From Pseudomonas sp. 8Z (GTDB lineage Bacteria > Pseudomonadota > Gammaproteobacteria > Pseudomonadales > Pseudomonadaceae): a stretch of DNA of 64,000 nt. Positions 54,377-62,261 of the stretch are shown piece after piece; position 1 is the stretch's first letter; every line of letters starts with the position of its first letter. Under the pieces are notes generated by a model that did not search any database, was not told where the DNA came from, and saw only the letters and a program-made list of their open reading frames with translations. The position numbers were made by a program, and so were the translations under genes. The stretch lies in assembly GCF_902506535.1 (NCBI RefSeq), contig NZ_LR733826.1, forward strand, positions 153,078 through 217,077, read 5' to 3'.

Positions 54377-55747
54377 TCAGGCGGATTTCGGCGCGGTGGT
54401 TGCCAGCGGTGCCGGCTCACTGCCGCCGACGCTGGTGCTCGAACCGTACATCGAGGTCCATTCCGGGTAGGCCTGGGCCGGTACTTCGGTCAGATCCAGA
54501 CCACGCTCCTCGGCATGTGCCGGTACACGCAGCAGGTCGGCTTTTTTCAGCGCGTAGGAGATCAGGTAGCCGGGGATGAAGCCCAGCGCGGCCATGACCA
54601 CGGCACCGCCCAGTTGACCGAAGAAGCTGATCGGCGGCATGCCGTTCACGTTCGGGTAACCGGCCAGGAAGATGCCGCTGATGACGATGCCGGCAAAACC
54701 GCCGAAACCATGCACGGCGAAGGCGCCGACGGCGTCGTCGAGGCGGAACTTGAGCAGCAGGTTGTTGACCAGCGGTGCGGTGGCCGAGACGGCCATGGCG
54801 ATCAGATAGGCCAGGCCGGGGTGGTACAGATCCAGACCCGGTGCCACCGAGATGATTCCGACCAGGCCACCGGACATCATCCAGAACGGCTCACGGGTGG
54901 TCAGGTAGGCGCCGATCAGGCCGCCGGCAAAGCCCATCAGGGTGTTGAAGGCGAAGGCCGAGAGGTTGGTGGGGGCGCCGTAAATGTTGATCCACTGCGC
55001 GCCCGAGTTGTAGATGATGCAGCCGCCGAGGAAGCCGAAGAAGCCGACGATGATCAGCATGAGGCCAACCACGCTCATCGGCATGCTGTGACCGACGATG
55101 GCGTTGGCGCTGCCATCGGCATTGAAGCGACCGATACGCGCGCCGAGGTTGATCACCACCGCCAGGGTGAAGAAGCCGGCGATCATGTGCACGCAGCCGG
55201 CCGCGCCGACGTCATGGAAGCCCCATTTGACGGTCAGCCAGCCTTCCGGGTGCCAGCCCCAGGACGCCGCCACCAGCCAGAGAAAGCCGCCAAGGAAGAT
55301 GGTCATGATGATGAAGGCGCTCATCCGCGTACGTTCGATCAGCGCACCGGAGAGAATCGAGCCGGTAGTGGCGGCGAACATGGCGAAGGCGGCCCAGAAG
55401 ATACCGGTGGCGTTATCGCTGATGTTCGGCCCCATGGATTGGCTCCAGGGCATGCCGGCCATGATGGCATCCATGCGTGGCACGATGCCGTCCGGGAAGC
55501 CGTTATAGACCGCCCAGCCGACCAGGAACACGCTGGGTACGATGAAGCCGAAGGCGAGGATATTCTTCACCCCGGCTGCCAGCGCGTTCTTCAGTCGCGA
55601 AGCGCCGATCTCGTATGACAGGAAGCCCACGTGAATGCAGATCATCAGGGCGATACACCACCAGTAGAATATTTCCATATTCAGGGTGTTGGTCATCTCT
55701 ATCAGAGCCTGTAGCTCCTCCAGAGTGGGTGTCTTCTGCTCTTCCAT
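54377..55747 (-). CDS. amt: Ammonium/methylammonium transporter, Amt family
   Basis: A 456-residue Amt protein with about 11 helices. The twin pore histidines are present as GCVHMIAG (His187) and VHGFGG (His346), with a conserved Asp179 just before the first. It has a soluble-looking N-terminus (EEQKTPTLEELQAL) and no cleaved signal, and no glnK is beside it, unlike amtB loci. Placement between dmm and tdm, under a sigma-54-type promoter, suggests uptake of methylammonium or recapture of ammonium from amine breakdown. The substrate preference is inferred. Confidence 0.88.
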   Translation of the reverse strand: MEEQKTPTLEELQALIEMTNTLNMEIFYWWCIALMICIHVGFLSYEIGASRLKNALAAGVKNILAFGFIVPSVFLVGWAVYNGFPDGIVPRMDAIMAGMPWSQSMGPNISDNATGIFWAAFAMFAATTGSILSGALIERTRMSAFIIMTIFLGGFLWLVAASWGWHPEGWLTVKWGFHDVGAAGCVHMIAGFFTLAVVINLGARIGRFNADGSANAIVGHSMPMSVVGLMLIIVGFFGFLGGCIIYNSGAQWINIYGAPTNLSAFAFNTLMGFAGGLIGAYLTTREPFWMMSGGLVGIISVAPGLDLYHPGLAYLIAMAVSATAPLVNNLLLKFRLDDAVGAFAVHGFGGFAGIVISGIFLAGYPNVNGMPPISFFGQLGGAVVMAALGFIPGYLISYALKKADLLRVPAHAEERGLDLTEVPAQAYPEWTSMYGSSTSVGGSEPAPLATTAPKSA

Positions 55748-55837
55748 CTATCAATCCTCGATGCTGTTCTTGGAATGTCTGTCGGTCATGGCAGTGGAAC
55801 TGAAGGGATGCGCCGCGTGGGCCCTAGCTTTATCTGT

Positions 55838-55854
55838 AGTTATAAAAAGTTCGC
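55838..55854. promoter_or_regulatory. Degenerate operator copy before amt
   Basis: Read on the minus strand, GCGAAC-TTTTT-ATAACT has one good arm and one poor arm. It starts 12 bases after the -12 GC of the amt promoter, the same position as the better copies at glnT and dmm. Confidence 0.4.
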
Positions 55855-55864
55855 ATGGTGAATA

Positions 55865-55881
55865 GGCAATCCTTATGCCAG
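55865..55881 (-). promoter_or_regulatory. Sigma-54-type promoter of amt
   Basis: On the minus strand CTGGCATAAGGATTGCC has GG and GC ten bases apart with TGGCA and TTGC boxes. The predicted start is near 55854, about 107 bases before the amt ATG. Confidence 0.72.
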
Positions 55882-55992
55882 AAAGCTGTTTTGCTCAGCA
55901 GGCCAGGGGCGTGCCTGTTTGGAAATATCTGGTTAAAAAGTGCCCCGTTTGTGTTCATCGTGCTGTGCTTGCGCCTGAAAATGGGTCGCATC

Positions 55993-56979
55993 TCATGGCT
56001 TTTTCTGCAGCATGCCCTGGATCTGCTGCACCGATTCCTGGGTGCGCCTGGCTAGGTTGCGCACTTCATCGGCGACCACGGCGAAACCGCGCCCTTGCTC
56101 GCCGGCACGGGCGGCCTCGATGGCGGCGTTGAGCGCCAGCAGGTTGGTTTGCTCGGCGATGCCCTTGATCACCCCGGCGACCTGGGCAATCTGCCCGTAG
56201 GTGGCCTGGATGCTCGCTTGCTCGCGCTCCTGCAAGCTGGCGGCGGCTTTTTCATCGGTGATCTCACGCACCGCACCGGTGACATAAAGCAGCTTGCCCT
56301 GAGCATCACGCAGGCAGCGACCACGTTCACGGAACCAGACCTCGCCACGGGTCTTGTGGCGCATGCGGTACTCCACGGCGTAGAAACCGTCGCCGCTTTT
56401 GTCCACCATCGAGGCATTGAAGGCTTGCATCACGGCCTTGAGATCTTCGGCGTTGACCACCTGAAAGTAGCTGTCCCAGCCGTCGGGAAACTCGGCATAG
56501 CTGTAGCCGATCAGTTCGCGAAATTGCTCGGACCAGCGGATCAGGTTCTGCGGGTGGTCGGGGTCTCCACCTACCACGTTCATTGCCCAACAGCCTTCGG
56601 TGAGGGTGCGTTTGGTCAGTTCCCAGACTTGACGCTCTTCTTCCCAGTGGGCGCGCTCGGCAGCGACGTCCTGATTCTGCGCATGGCTGGCGCGCAGCTC
56701 ATCTTCGAGCAGGGCGCATTGCTGTTCGGCTTGTGCCAGGCGCTGTTGCAGGGCGGCATATTCGGCGGCGCTGCAGGGCGGTGGGGGCAGTTGTTCGCTG
56801 TGTTGGCGAATGCGCTGCAGTTCTTCCCAGTCATGTTGCAGGCGCTGCAGGCTGCCGAGCAACTGCGGCTGTTGTTGCAGATGGGGACGTTCATCTGCCG
56901 GTTGGCGGTGGCTGAGCAGGTGTTCGAGCCACTGATTGAGTTCGCTGGCCAGGTTTCGGGTCGTATTGCTGAACCACAT
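55993..56979 (-). CDS. Soluble PAS-domain chemoreceptor with truncated signalling domain
   Basis: A 328-residue protein without membrane helices; AAGGAGG lies before ATG 56979. Residues 20-125 are a Gln/Leu-rich coiled coil, 130-250 a PAS domain ([25 protein letters not shown]... [42 protein letters not shown]), and 265-328 the MCP hairpin tip ([37 protein letters not shown]). The protein stops soon after the tip, so the descending helix and C-terminal methylation region are missing. It may sense redox state or an amine and lies between amt and tdm. Confidence 0.85.
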   Translation of the reverse strand: MWFSNTTRNLASELNQWLEHLLSHRQPADERPHLQQQPQLLGSLQRLQHDWEELQRIRQHSEQLPPPPCSAAEYAALQQRLAQAEQQCALLEDELRASHAQNQDVAAERAHWEEERQVWELTKRTLTEGCWAMNVVGGDPDHPQNLIRWSEQFRELIGYSYAEFPDGWDSYFQVVNAEDLKAVMQAFNASMVDKSGDGFYAVEYRMRHKTRGEVWFRERGRCLRDAQGKLLYVTGAVREITDEKAAASLQEREQASIQATYGQIAQVAGVIKGIAEQTNLLALNAAIEAARAGEQGRGFAVVADEVRNLARRTQESVQQIQGMLQKKP

Positions 56980-57069
56980 TGGCCGATCCTCCTTGGACGT
57001 TGACGAGAGCACTCTGTGCTTGCCTAGCAATTAGCTGTCCAAGATCGCCTGCTGCGGCGCATGCCCTGT

Positions 57070-59415
57070 TCAGGCACGTACCCGCAGCTTCTCCGGGTCG
57101 TAGGCGACGGTGCTGGCCGCGACGCTGGCGCCGATGCGTTTCTGCTGGCCGTCGAGCTTGCCGACTTCCACGCGCGTACCGGGCGTGCAGTAGTCCACTG
57201 CCAGGCGGCACAAGGCGATGTTCTTGCCCAGTCGTGGTGCGCGTGTGGCGCTGGTGATGACCCCGACCTGGGCTCGCCCGATATGCACGCAGTCGCCGTG
57301 GGCCGCCGTTTCGTTGCCGTCCAGCTCCAGGCCCACCAGGCGTTGCATCGGGTGTTCCTTGCGCCGCAGTAGGGCGTTACGGCCAATGAAGTCGTCCTGT
57401 TTGCCCTGTAGTGGCACACAAAAGCCGATGCCAGCCTCGAACGGGTCGGTCTGGTCGCTGAACTCGTAGCCGGCGAAGATCAGCCCCGCTTCGATGCGCA
57501 GCATGTCCAGCGCGTGCAGGCCGAGCGGCGCCAGGCCCAGGGGGGCGCCGAGCTGCCACAGGCGCTGCCAGACCTGCATCGCATCATTCGGGTGGCACCA
57601 GATTTCATAGCCCAGCTCACCGGTGTAGCCGGTGCGCGACACCATCAGCGGTGGGCCGTCGTAGTCGTCCAGTCGGCCAATAAGAAAGCGGAACCAGCCC
57701 AGCTCTTCTAGCTTCGGTTGGGTGCCCGGCGTCCAGATCATCTGCTTGAGCAGTTCGCGCGAGCTCGGGCCTTGCACGGCGATGTTGTGGATTTGCTCGG
57801 AGGCGGACTTGATCCACACCTTCATACCCAGTTTCTCGGCCTGCTGGCGCAGCCAGTCACCACCGAAGTCCTCGCCGCAGATCCAGCGAAAGGCATCCGG
57901 CCCCAGGCGTAGCAGCGTGCCGTCATCGAGCATGCCGCCGTGCTCATAACACATGGCGCTGTACACCACCTGGCCAACGCTGAGCTTGCGCACGTCGCGG
58001 GTCAGGCAGTGGTTGAGCAGGGCCTCGGCGTCGGGGCCGAGCACCTCGAACTTGCGCAGGGCGGACAGATCCATCACCGCCACCCGCTCGCGGCAGGCGT
58101 GGTATTCGGCCAGCGTGCCGTAAGCGTCGAACTGGGTGGGCGTCCACCAGCCGCGATAATCGACGAACTGGCGGGTGAGGGCGGAAGTGCCCGGATGAAA
58201 GCCGCTTTCGCGGGTCAGCACCGGGTCGGCGTCGGGCGTTTTGCGGTTGGCCATGGCGATACTGAAGCGCTCCTTGTCGGCATACACGCGGATATGAATG
58301 TCGGTCGGCTGCCAGCCGTTGGCCGGGTCGATGTCGTCCGGGCAGGAGCTGCTGGCGCACACCAGCTCGCGCTGGGCGCGCAGCAGCACGTAGTCGCCGG
58401 GGCGTGACCAGGGTTCATCCAGCGTGAGCTGCTGGTGGGCGTCGACGCCGGTGTTGAAGAAAAAGTTGATCGCCGGCCAGCCGCGCCGGCCCTGCACGCC
58501 ATGGGCGGCGAGTGCGCGGCTGAGGTTGTCGCTGCAGTTGGCGTGGCCGAAATAGCCCTGTGCCTCGTAGTAACGCGCGGTGCAGGCCAGGGCGAAGGTG
58601 TCGTGGCGGCCCACGGTGTCGCGCACCACCTCCAGCATCGGCTGCAGGTCGCGGTCGAAGAAGCGGCTGAACAGGCCGGGCCCCGGATAGGCGCTGCCGT
58701 TGAGGGTGCGAGTGACGGTGGGGTCGAGGTCGATCTCGCGACCCGCATCGAGGCCACGGCGGTCGAAGGCGACGAAGTCCGAACACTGGCGCCCGGCAAC
58801 GTCGAGCACCTGAATGTACTGGCCGGGGGCGACGATGTAGTCACGCGCGGTGCCGGGGGCGATGGTGAATTCGTCGACCACCTCGCCGAGCGGCGCTGGC
58901 AGGGTGGGAATCAGCAGGCTCGACGGGTTGGCGCGTTGGATGATCAAACGCAGTTCGCTGGCGCGCTGTTGGCTGTCCACCGCTGTCTGTCCGCCGGGGG
59001 CGGCGACGATGACCAGCAGCGCCGCGTTGGCGCTCAGGCTGCGGCTGAAACCGGCGGGTGTGTCGTCTGGCCACAGGCGCGCAGCGGAGGGTAAGTGGCG
59101 AGAGTCGATATGGCGTTTGCGCAGGCCGCTGGCGACGTGCTGCGATTCGCGGCTGCCATCGCTGAGCAGACGGCCGATGAAGTCGGCGCCGGGGCAGGTT
59201 TGCAGGCAGAGGGCGGCGAGCGCTTCGCGGCCCGTTTCGTCGAAGGCCAGCAGCTCGGCGCGCTGGTCGCCTTCGAGGTCGATCACGTCCAGCCGGTCAC
59301 CCGGCTCCAGGGCGATCACCGTCAGGCCGCCGGGGGCGACGCGATGGCGCTCCAGGCCAGGGGCGCGGGCGAACAGCGCCGGCTCGTATGGTCGGGAAAT
59401 CACGGGCATCTGCAT
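57070..59415 (-). CDS. tdm: Trimethylamine N-oxide demethylase
   Basis: A 781-residue fusion of an N-terminal DUF1989 region (to about residue 380) and a C-terminal GcvT domain (about 400-781; VAVMDLSALRKFEVLGP, SRTGYTGELGYEIWC). This architecture is that of Tdm, which splits TMAO into dimethylamine and formaldehyde, the GcvT part passing formaldehyde to tetrahydrofolate. Candidate zinc ligands Asp213, Cys278, Cys294 and Cys358 have the spacing 65/16/64 that I recall for Methylocella Tdm (Asp198, Cys263, Cys279, Cys343). ATG 59415 has AGGTG upstream. It follows tmm by 87 bases. Confidence 0.92.
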   Translation of the reverse strand: MQMPVISRPYEPALFARAPGLERHRVAPGGLTVIALEPGDRLDVIDLEGDQRAELLAFDETGREALAALCLQTCPGADFIGRLLSDGSRESQHVASGLRKRHIDSRHLPSAARLWPDDTPAGFSRSLSANAALLVIVAAPGGQTAVDSQQRASELRLIIQRANPSSLLIPTLPAPLGEVVDEFTIAPGTARDYIVAPGQYIQVLDVAGRQCSDFVAFDRRGLDAGREIDLDPTVTRTLNGSAYPGPGLFSRFFDRDLQPMLEVVRDTVGRHDTFALACTARYYEAQGYFGHANCSDNLSRALAAHGVQGRRGWPAINFFFNTGVDAHQQLTLDEPWSRPGDYVLLRAQRELVCASSSCPDDIDPANGWQPTDIHIRVYADKERFSIAMANRKTPDADPVLTRESGFHPGTSALTRQFVDYRGWWTPTQFDAYGTLAEYHACRERVAVMDLSALRKFEVLGPDAEALLNHCLTRDVRKLSVGQVVYSAMCYEHGGMLDDGTLLRLGPDAFRWICGEDFGGDWLRQQAEKLGMKVWIKSASEQIHNIAVQGPSSRELLKQMIWTPGTQPKLEELGWFRFLIGRLDDYDGPPLMVSRTGYTGELGYEIWCHPNDAMQVWQRLWQLGAPLGLAPLGLHALDMLRIEAGLIFAGYEFSDQTDPFEAGIGFCVPLQGKQDDFIGRNALLRRKEHPMQRLVGLELDGNETAAHGDCVHIGRAQVGVITSATRAPRLGKNIALCRLAVDYCTPGTRVEVGKLDGQQKRIGASVAASTVAYDPEKLRVRA

Positions 59416-59448
59416 GCAAGGCACCTGGGTTCTTACCGATTGAGGCGT

Positions 59449-59478
59449 CAGTGGTGGGCTGAAGCCCACCCTACGGCG
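59449..59478. repeat. Short inverted repeat between tmm and tdm
   Basis: GTGGTGGGCTGAAGCCCACCCTAC is a nine-pair palindrome of the same style as the long repeat at 15989-16061. It lies within the tmm-tdm spacer and may reduce or stabilise tdm mRNA. Confidence 0.65.
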
Positions 59479-59502
59479 CGTGTCGAGCAGCTTGGGTGCG
59501 GT

Positions 59503-60873
59503 TCAGCCCACGGCCTTGATGACCGCCTGCGGCGAATCGGCCAGATAGGCTTCGAGCGAGTCATCCAGGGCCTCCAGCCAGGGGGTGTGGTGCGGCGTGG
59601 CCAGGGTGCCGGTCATCAGCGAGCGGTGGCATTTGTTGCGGTAGCCCATGATGTCGTCGTACTTGTCGTGCTTCCAGTCGAGGAAGGTCTGGTTCACTGC
59701 GGCGATATCGAAGCTCGGGTAGTCGGTGGCGTCGATCAGGGTCTGGATGTACTGGCCCTGGAACTCGAACATTTCCTGGGCGTTCTTCAGGGTGAGCTCC
59801 TGCTCGCGCCAGGCCAGGTCCTCGGCGTGCATGGCGGTGTGGTCGGGCAGGGCGATACGTCCGAGGATCACGTCGCGGGCGTACCAGGCCTGCGCGTCGA
59901 ACATGTTGAAGCTGTACCATTGGTCCTGCATGCCGAGGTAGACCAGCTTGGGGTTGTCCTCCCAGAACACGCCCTTGTACAGGTTCAGCGGCCACAGGCG
60001 GTTGTTGGTTTTCAGGCGCAGTTCTTCTGCGAGGAAGGGGAAGTGGTGCTTGTAGCCGGTGCACAGGACGATGGCATCGATGTGCTTGCTGGTGCCGTCG
60101 GCGAAGAACGCGGTGCTGCCCTTGACGTGGCTCAGCAGCGGTTTCTCCTCCCAGTTCTCTGGCCACTTGTAGCCCATCGGGGCGCTGCGGTAGCAACTGG
60201 TGATCGAGCGCGCGCCGTACTTGTAGCACTGCGAGCCGATGTCTTCGGCCGAGTAGCTGGCGCCGACGATGAGCACGTCCTTGCCCTTGAATTCCAGCGC
60301 ATCGCGAAAGTCGTGGGCATGCAGCACACGCCCGGCGAAGCTCTCGAAACCCTCGAAGTAGGGCACGTTGGGCGTGGAGAAATGGCCGCTGGCGACCACC
60401 ACGTAGTCGAAGCGTTCGGTGCGGGTGAGGTCGTGATCGTAACTGTGCACGGTGACGTCGAACTGGCCGCTGCTCTCATCGAACGTGACCCCGCGCACGG
60501 CGCTGTTGAACTGGATGTACTGGCGCACACCGGCCTTTTCGACGCGGCCCTTGATGTAATCCCACAGCACCTCGCGCGGTGGGTAGGAGCCTATCGGGCG
60601 AGCGAAGTGCTCATCGAAGGTGTAATCGGCGAACTCCAGGCATTCCTTCGGCCCGTTCGACCACAGGTAGCGGTACATGCTGCCGTGTACCGGCTCGCCA
60701 TGTTCGTCGAGGCCGGTACGCCAGGTGTAGTTCCACATGCCGCCCCAGTCGCTTTGCTTTTCGAAGCAGACCAGCTCGGGGATTTCCGCGCCTTTGGCGG
60801 CGGCGGACTGGAAGGCTCGGAGCTGGGCCAGGCCGCAGGGGCCGGCGCCGATGATGGCGATGCGAGTGGTCAT
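59503..60873 (-). CDS. tmm: Trimethylamine monooxygenase (flavin-containing)
   Basis: A 456-residue class B flavoprotein, the length of characterised bacterial Tmm. FAD motif [11 protein letters not shown] (residues 7-17), the FMO fingerprint [11 protein letters not shown] near 165, and the NADPH motif VGASYSAED near 190 are intact. [21 protein letters not shown] and [22 protein letters not shown] closely match Methylophaga and Roseobacter Tmm. It oxidises trimethylamine to TMAO using NADPH and O2. tdm follows in the same direction, and the dmm and glnT operons supply later steps. An operator-like repeat lies 36 bases upstream of the start. Confidence 0.95.
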   Translation of the reverse strand: MTTRIAIIGAGPCGLAQLRAFQSAAAKGAEIPELVCFEKQSDWGGMWNYTWRTGLDEHGEPVHGSMYRYLWSNGPKECLEFADYTFDEHFARPIGSYPPREVLWDYIKGRVEKAGVRQYIQFNSAVRGVTFDESSGQFDVTVHSYDHDLTRTERFDYVVVASGHFSTPNVPYFEGFESFAGRVLHAHDFRDALEFKGKDVLIVGASYSAEDIGSQCYKYGARSITSCYRSAPMGYKWPENWEEKPLLSHVKGSTAFFADGTSKHIDAIVLCTGYKHHFPFLAEELRLKTNNRLWPLNLYKGVFWEDNPKLVYLGMQDQWYSFNMFDAQAWYARDVILGRIALPDHTAMHAEDLAWREQELTLKNAQEMFEFQGQYIQTLIDATDYPSFDIAAVNQTFLDWKHDKYDDIMGYRNKCHRSLMTGTLATPHHTPWLEALDDSLEAYLADSPQAVIKAVG

Positions 60874-60908
60874 GAGGCGCTCCCGTACGGATCTTTATGG
60901 TGAATTTC

Positions 60909-60925
60909 AGGAATTTAATTTTCCT
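60909..60925. promoter_or_regulatory. Candidate operator copy 4 (tmm)
   Basis: AGGAAT-TTAAT-TTTCCT has one mismatch between arms and nearly repeats the glnT site (AGGAATTT...TTCCT). No matching sigma-54 boxes lie beside it, so the tmm promoter type is unclear. Confidence 0.6.
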
Positions 60926-60933
60926 TCTGGGAA

Positions 60934-60972
60934 TTACCTTACGGGCTTCATCTCTGGCTGCAATTCGCTCAT
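60934..60972 (-). other. Possible 12-codon leader ORF upstream of tmm
   Basis: On the minus strand an AAGGAGG site (60980-60986) is followed after eight bases by ATG and the frame MSELQPEMKPVR, ending in TAA at 60934, 60 bases before tmm. The ribosome site is stronger than that of tmm itself. It could be a leader peptide, or the coincidence of a purine-rich tract. Confidence 0.3.
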
Positions 60973-61065
60973 TGGGGATACCTCCTTGGGGGTAGTGGCA
61001 ATGAGCTGACCGCCCTGATCGGAGGCGTTCAGGCGTCGGATTGGTGCAATGAATAATTTCTTTAC

Positions 61066-61082
61066 GGGAATTTTTCTTTCTT
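61066..61082. promoter_or_regulatory. Second operator-like repeat between tmm and the sensor kinase gene
   Basis: On the minus strand AAGAAA-GAAAA-ATTCCC fits the RRGAAY-N5-RTTCYY pattern at 11 of 12 defined positions, though its arms pair poorly. It lies 27 bases upstream of the sigma-54-like promoter of the kinase gene. Confidence 0.4.
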
Positions 61083-61109
61083 TTCAGTGGGCTTTAGCGG
61101 CCTATAGGC

Positions 61110-61126
61110 GGGGCATGGAACTTGCT
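61110..61126 (+). promoter_or_regulatory. Sigma-54-like promoter of the two-component operon
   Basis: GGGGCATGGAACTTGCT has GG and GC ten bases apart and a perfect TTGCT -12 box; the -24 box is GGGGCA. The start would be near 61137, 27 bases before the kinase ATG. Confidence 0.5.
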
Positions 61127-61163
61127 CAACTGTGCAGCGAATCTCTGCTCGAACGGAGGCCGG

Positions 61164-62261
61164 ATGTTCCAGGCGCTGCTACGTTCTTTGCTCCCCGTGC
61201 GCTCTGTCGCCGCGACCATGCCGGCCTACCGCCAGGCGTTGCTGGAGCTGCCACTGCGCGCCCTGCAACAGGGTTGTATCGAGGCGCCGTTGCGCGCGTT
61301 GCTGCCGCTCTTGGCGGACGCTTTGCAAGCGCAGCAGGTCAGCCTGTTACTGCCGCAGGCCGGAGCACCAGGCTGGCGCCTACTGGGGGCGTCGCTTGCA
61401 TGCGTTGATGGCAGCCATGATCAGGGCGGTGTATTACCCGGCTCGCTGCAACTGTGCGAACGCTGCCTGGCGCAAGGGCGTTTTCTCGCCTTGTGCGGCC
61501 TGCACAGCGAACAGGAGCGTGTCGCCTCAATGCAGGTTGCCTTCGCTCAACGCCCGGATGCCCGCCAGCGCGAATGCCTGCGTGAGATCGCTCGGCAACT
61601 GGCCGAAGTCCTGCTGGCCTTCGCCGCAGCGCGTCGGCTCAAGCGCAGCGAGTTGAGTGCCGAGCATGGTGTGCTGGCGCGCGAGCTGCACGATTCAGTG
61701 GCGCAGCAGCTCGGGTATCTGCAGATCCGCAGCCATCGCTTGCAGCAACTACTGGCCGACCCACAGCAGGGCGAACAGGCGCAGGTCATGCTCGAAGAGC
61801 TGCGCGACACCCTGCGCACCCTACAGCGCCAGGTGCGCGAACTGATCAGCAGCGCACGCCTGACCATGGATGGCCGCACCTTGCGCCAGGCCCTGGAGGC
61901 TTCGGTGGCCGAGTTCGCCCGCTGCAGCAGTTGCGTATTCAGCCTGGACAATCGCCTGCCCGGTCACTGCCTGCCGACCGAAAGCGAACTGCAGGTGCTG
62001 CAGATCGTGCGTGAGGCGCTGGCCAACGTGGTGCGCCATTCCCATGCCCGGCAGGTGTGGATCCGCCTGTGGCCGAGCGCTGATGGCGGCGCCGTGGAAG
62101 TGTGCGATGACGGTGTCGGCCTGCCGCAGCACCTGCCGCCGACCGGGCATTTCGGCCTGCATATCATGCGCGAGCGTGCTGCCGCCATCGGCGCCGAGTT
62201 GCGCATCGAGCCATCAGCGACGGGCGGCACGCGCGTGCTGCTGCGCTGGGGGGCGGCATGA
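61164..62261 (+). CDS. Soluble NarX-type sensor histidine kinase
   Basis: A 365-residue kinase from ATG 61164 behind GGAGG. The first 170 residues look like a GAF-type sensor without membrane helices. The HisKA_3 box is ARELHDSVAQQLGYLQIRSHRL near residue 175 with its phosphorylated His, and the ATPase part has IVREALANVVRHS (N box), VCDDGVGLP (G1) and FGLHIMRERAAAIGAELRI (G2). It overlaps the response-regulator start by four bases. Divergence from tmm suggests that it senses amines or redox state and controls these genes; the ligand is unknown. Confidence 0.88.
   Translation: MFQALLRSLLPVRSVAATMPAYRQALLELPLRALQQGCIEAPLRALLPLLADALQAQQVSLLLPQAGAPGWRLLGASLACVDGSHDQGGVLPGSLQLCERCLAQGRFLALCGLHSEQERVASMQVAFAQRPDARQRECLREIARQLAEVLLAFAAARRLKRSELSAEHGVLARELHDSVAQQLGYLQIRSHRLQQLLADPQQGEQAQVMLEELRDTLRTLQRQVRELISSARLTMDGRTLRQALEASVAEFARCSSCVFSLDNRLPGHCLPTESELQVLQIVREALANVVRHSHARQVWIRLWPSADGGAVEVCDDGVGLPQHLPPTGHFGLHIMRERAAAIGAELRIEPSATGGTRVLLRWGAA

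Noticed and set aside
57070..59415. Labelling this gene glycine cleavage T protein or dimethylglycine dehydrogenase
   Set aside because: The N-terminal half is DUF1989 with zinc-type ligands and there is no FAD oxidoreductase domain; the fusion matches TMAO demethylase.
59095..60903. A 602-codon open frame antisense to tmm and tdm
   Set aside because: It is explained by third-position GC bias of the real genes; the translation is Val/Gly/Ala-rich with no recognisable fold.
60991..61013. Sigma-54 promoter for tmm on the minus strand (GCGGTCAGCTCATTGCC)
   Set aside because: Spacing is right, but the -24 box fits poorly and transcription would begin within the leader ribosome site, so support is too weak.
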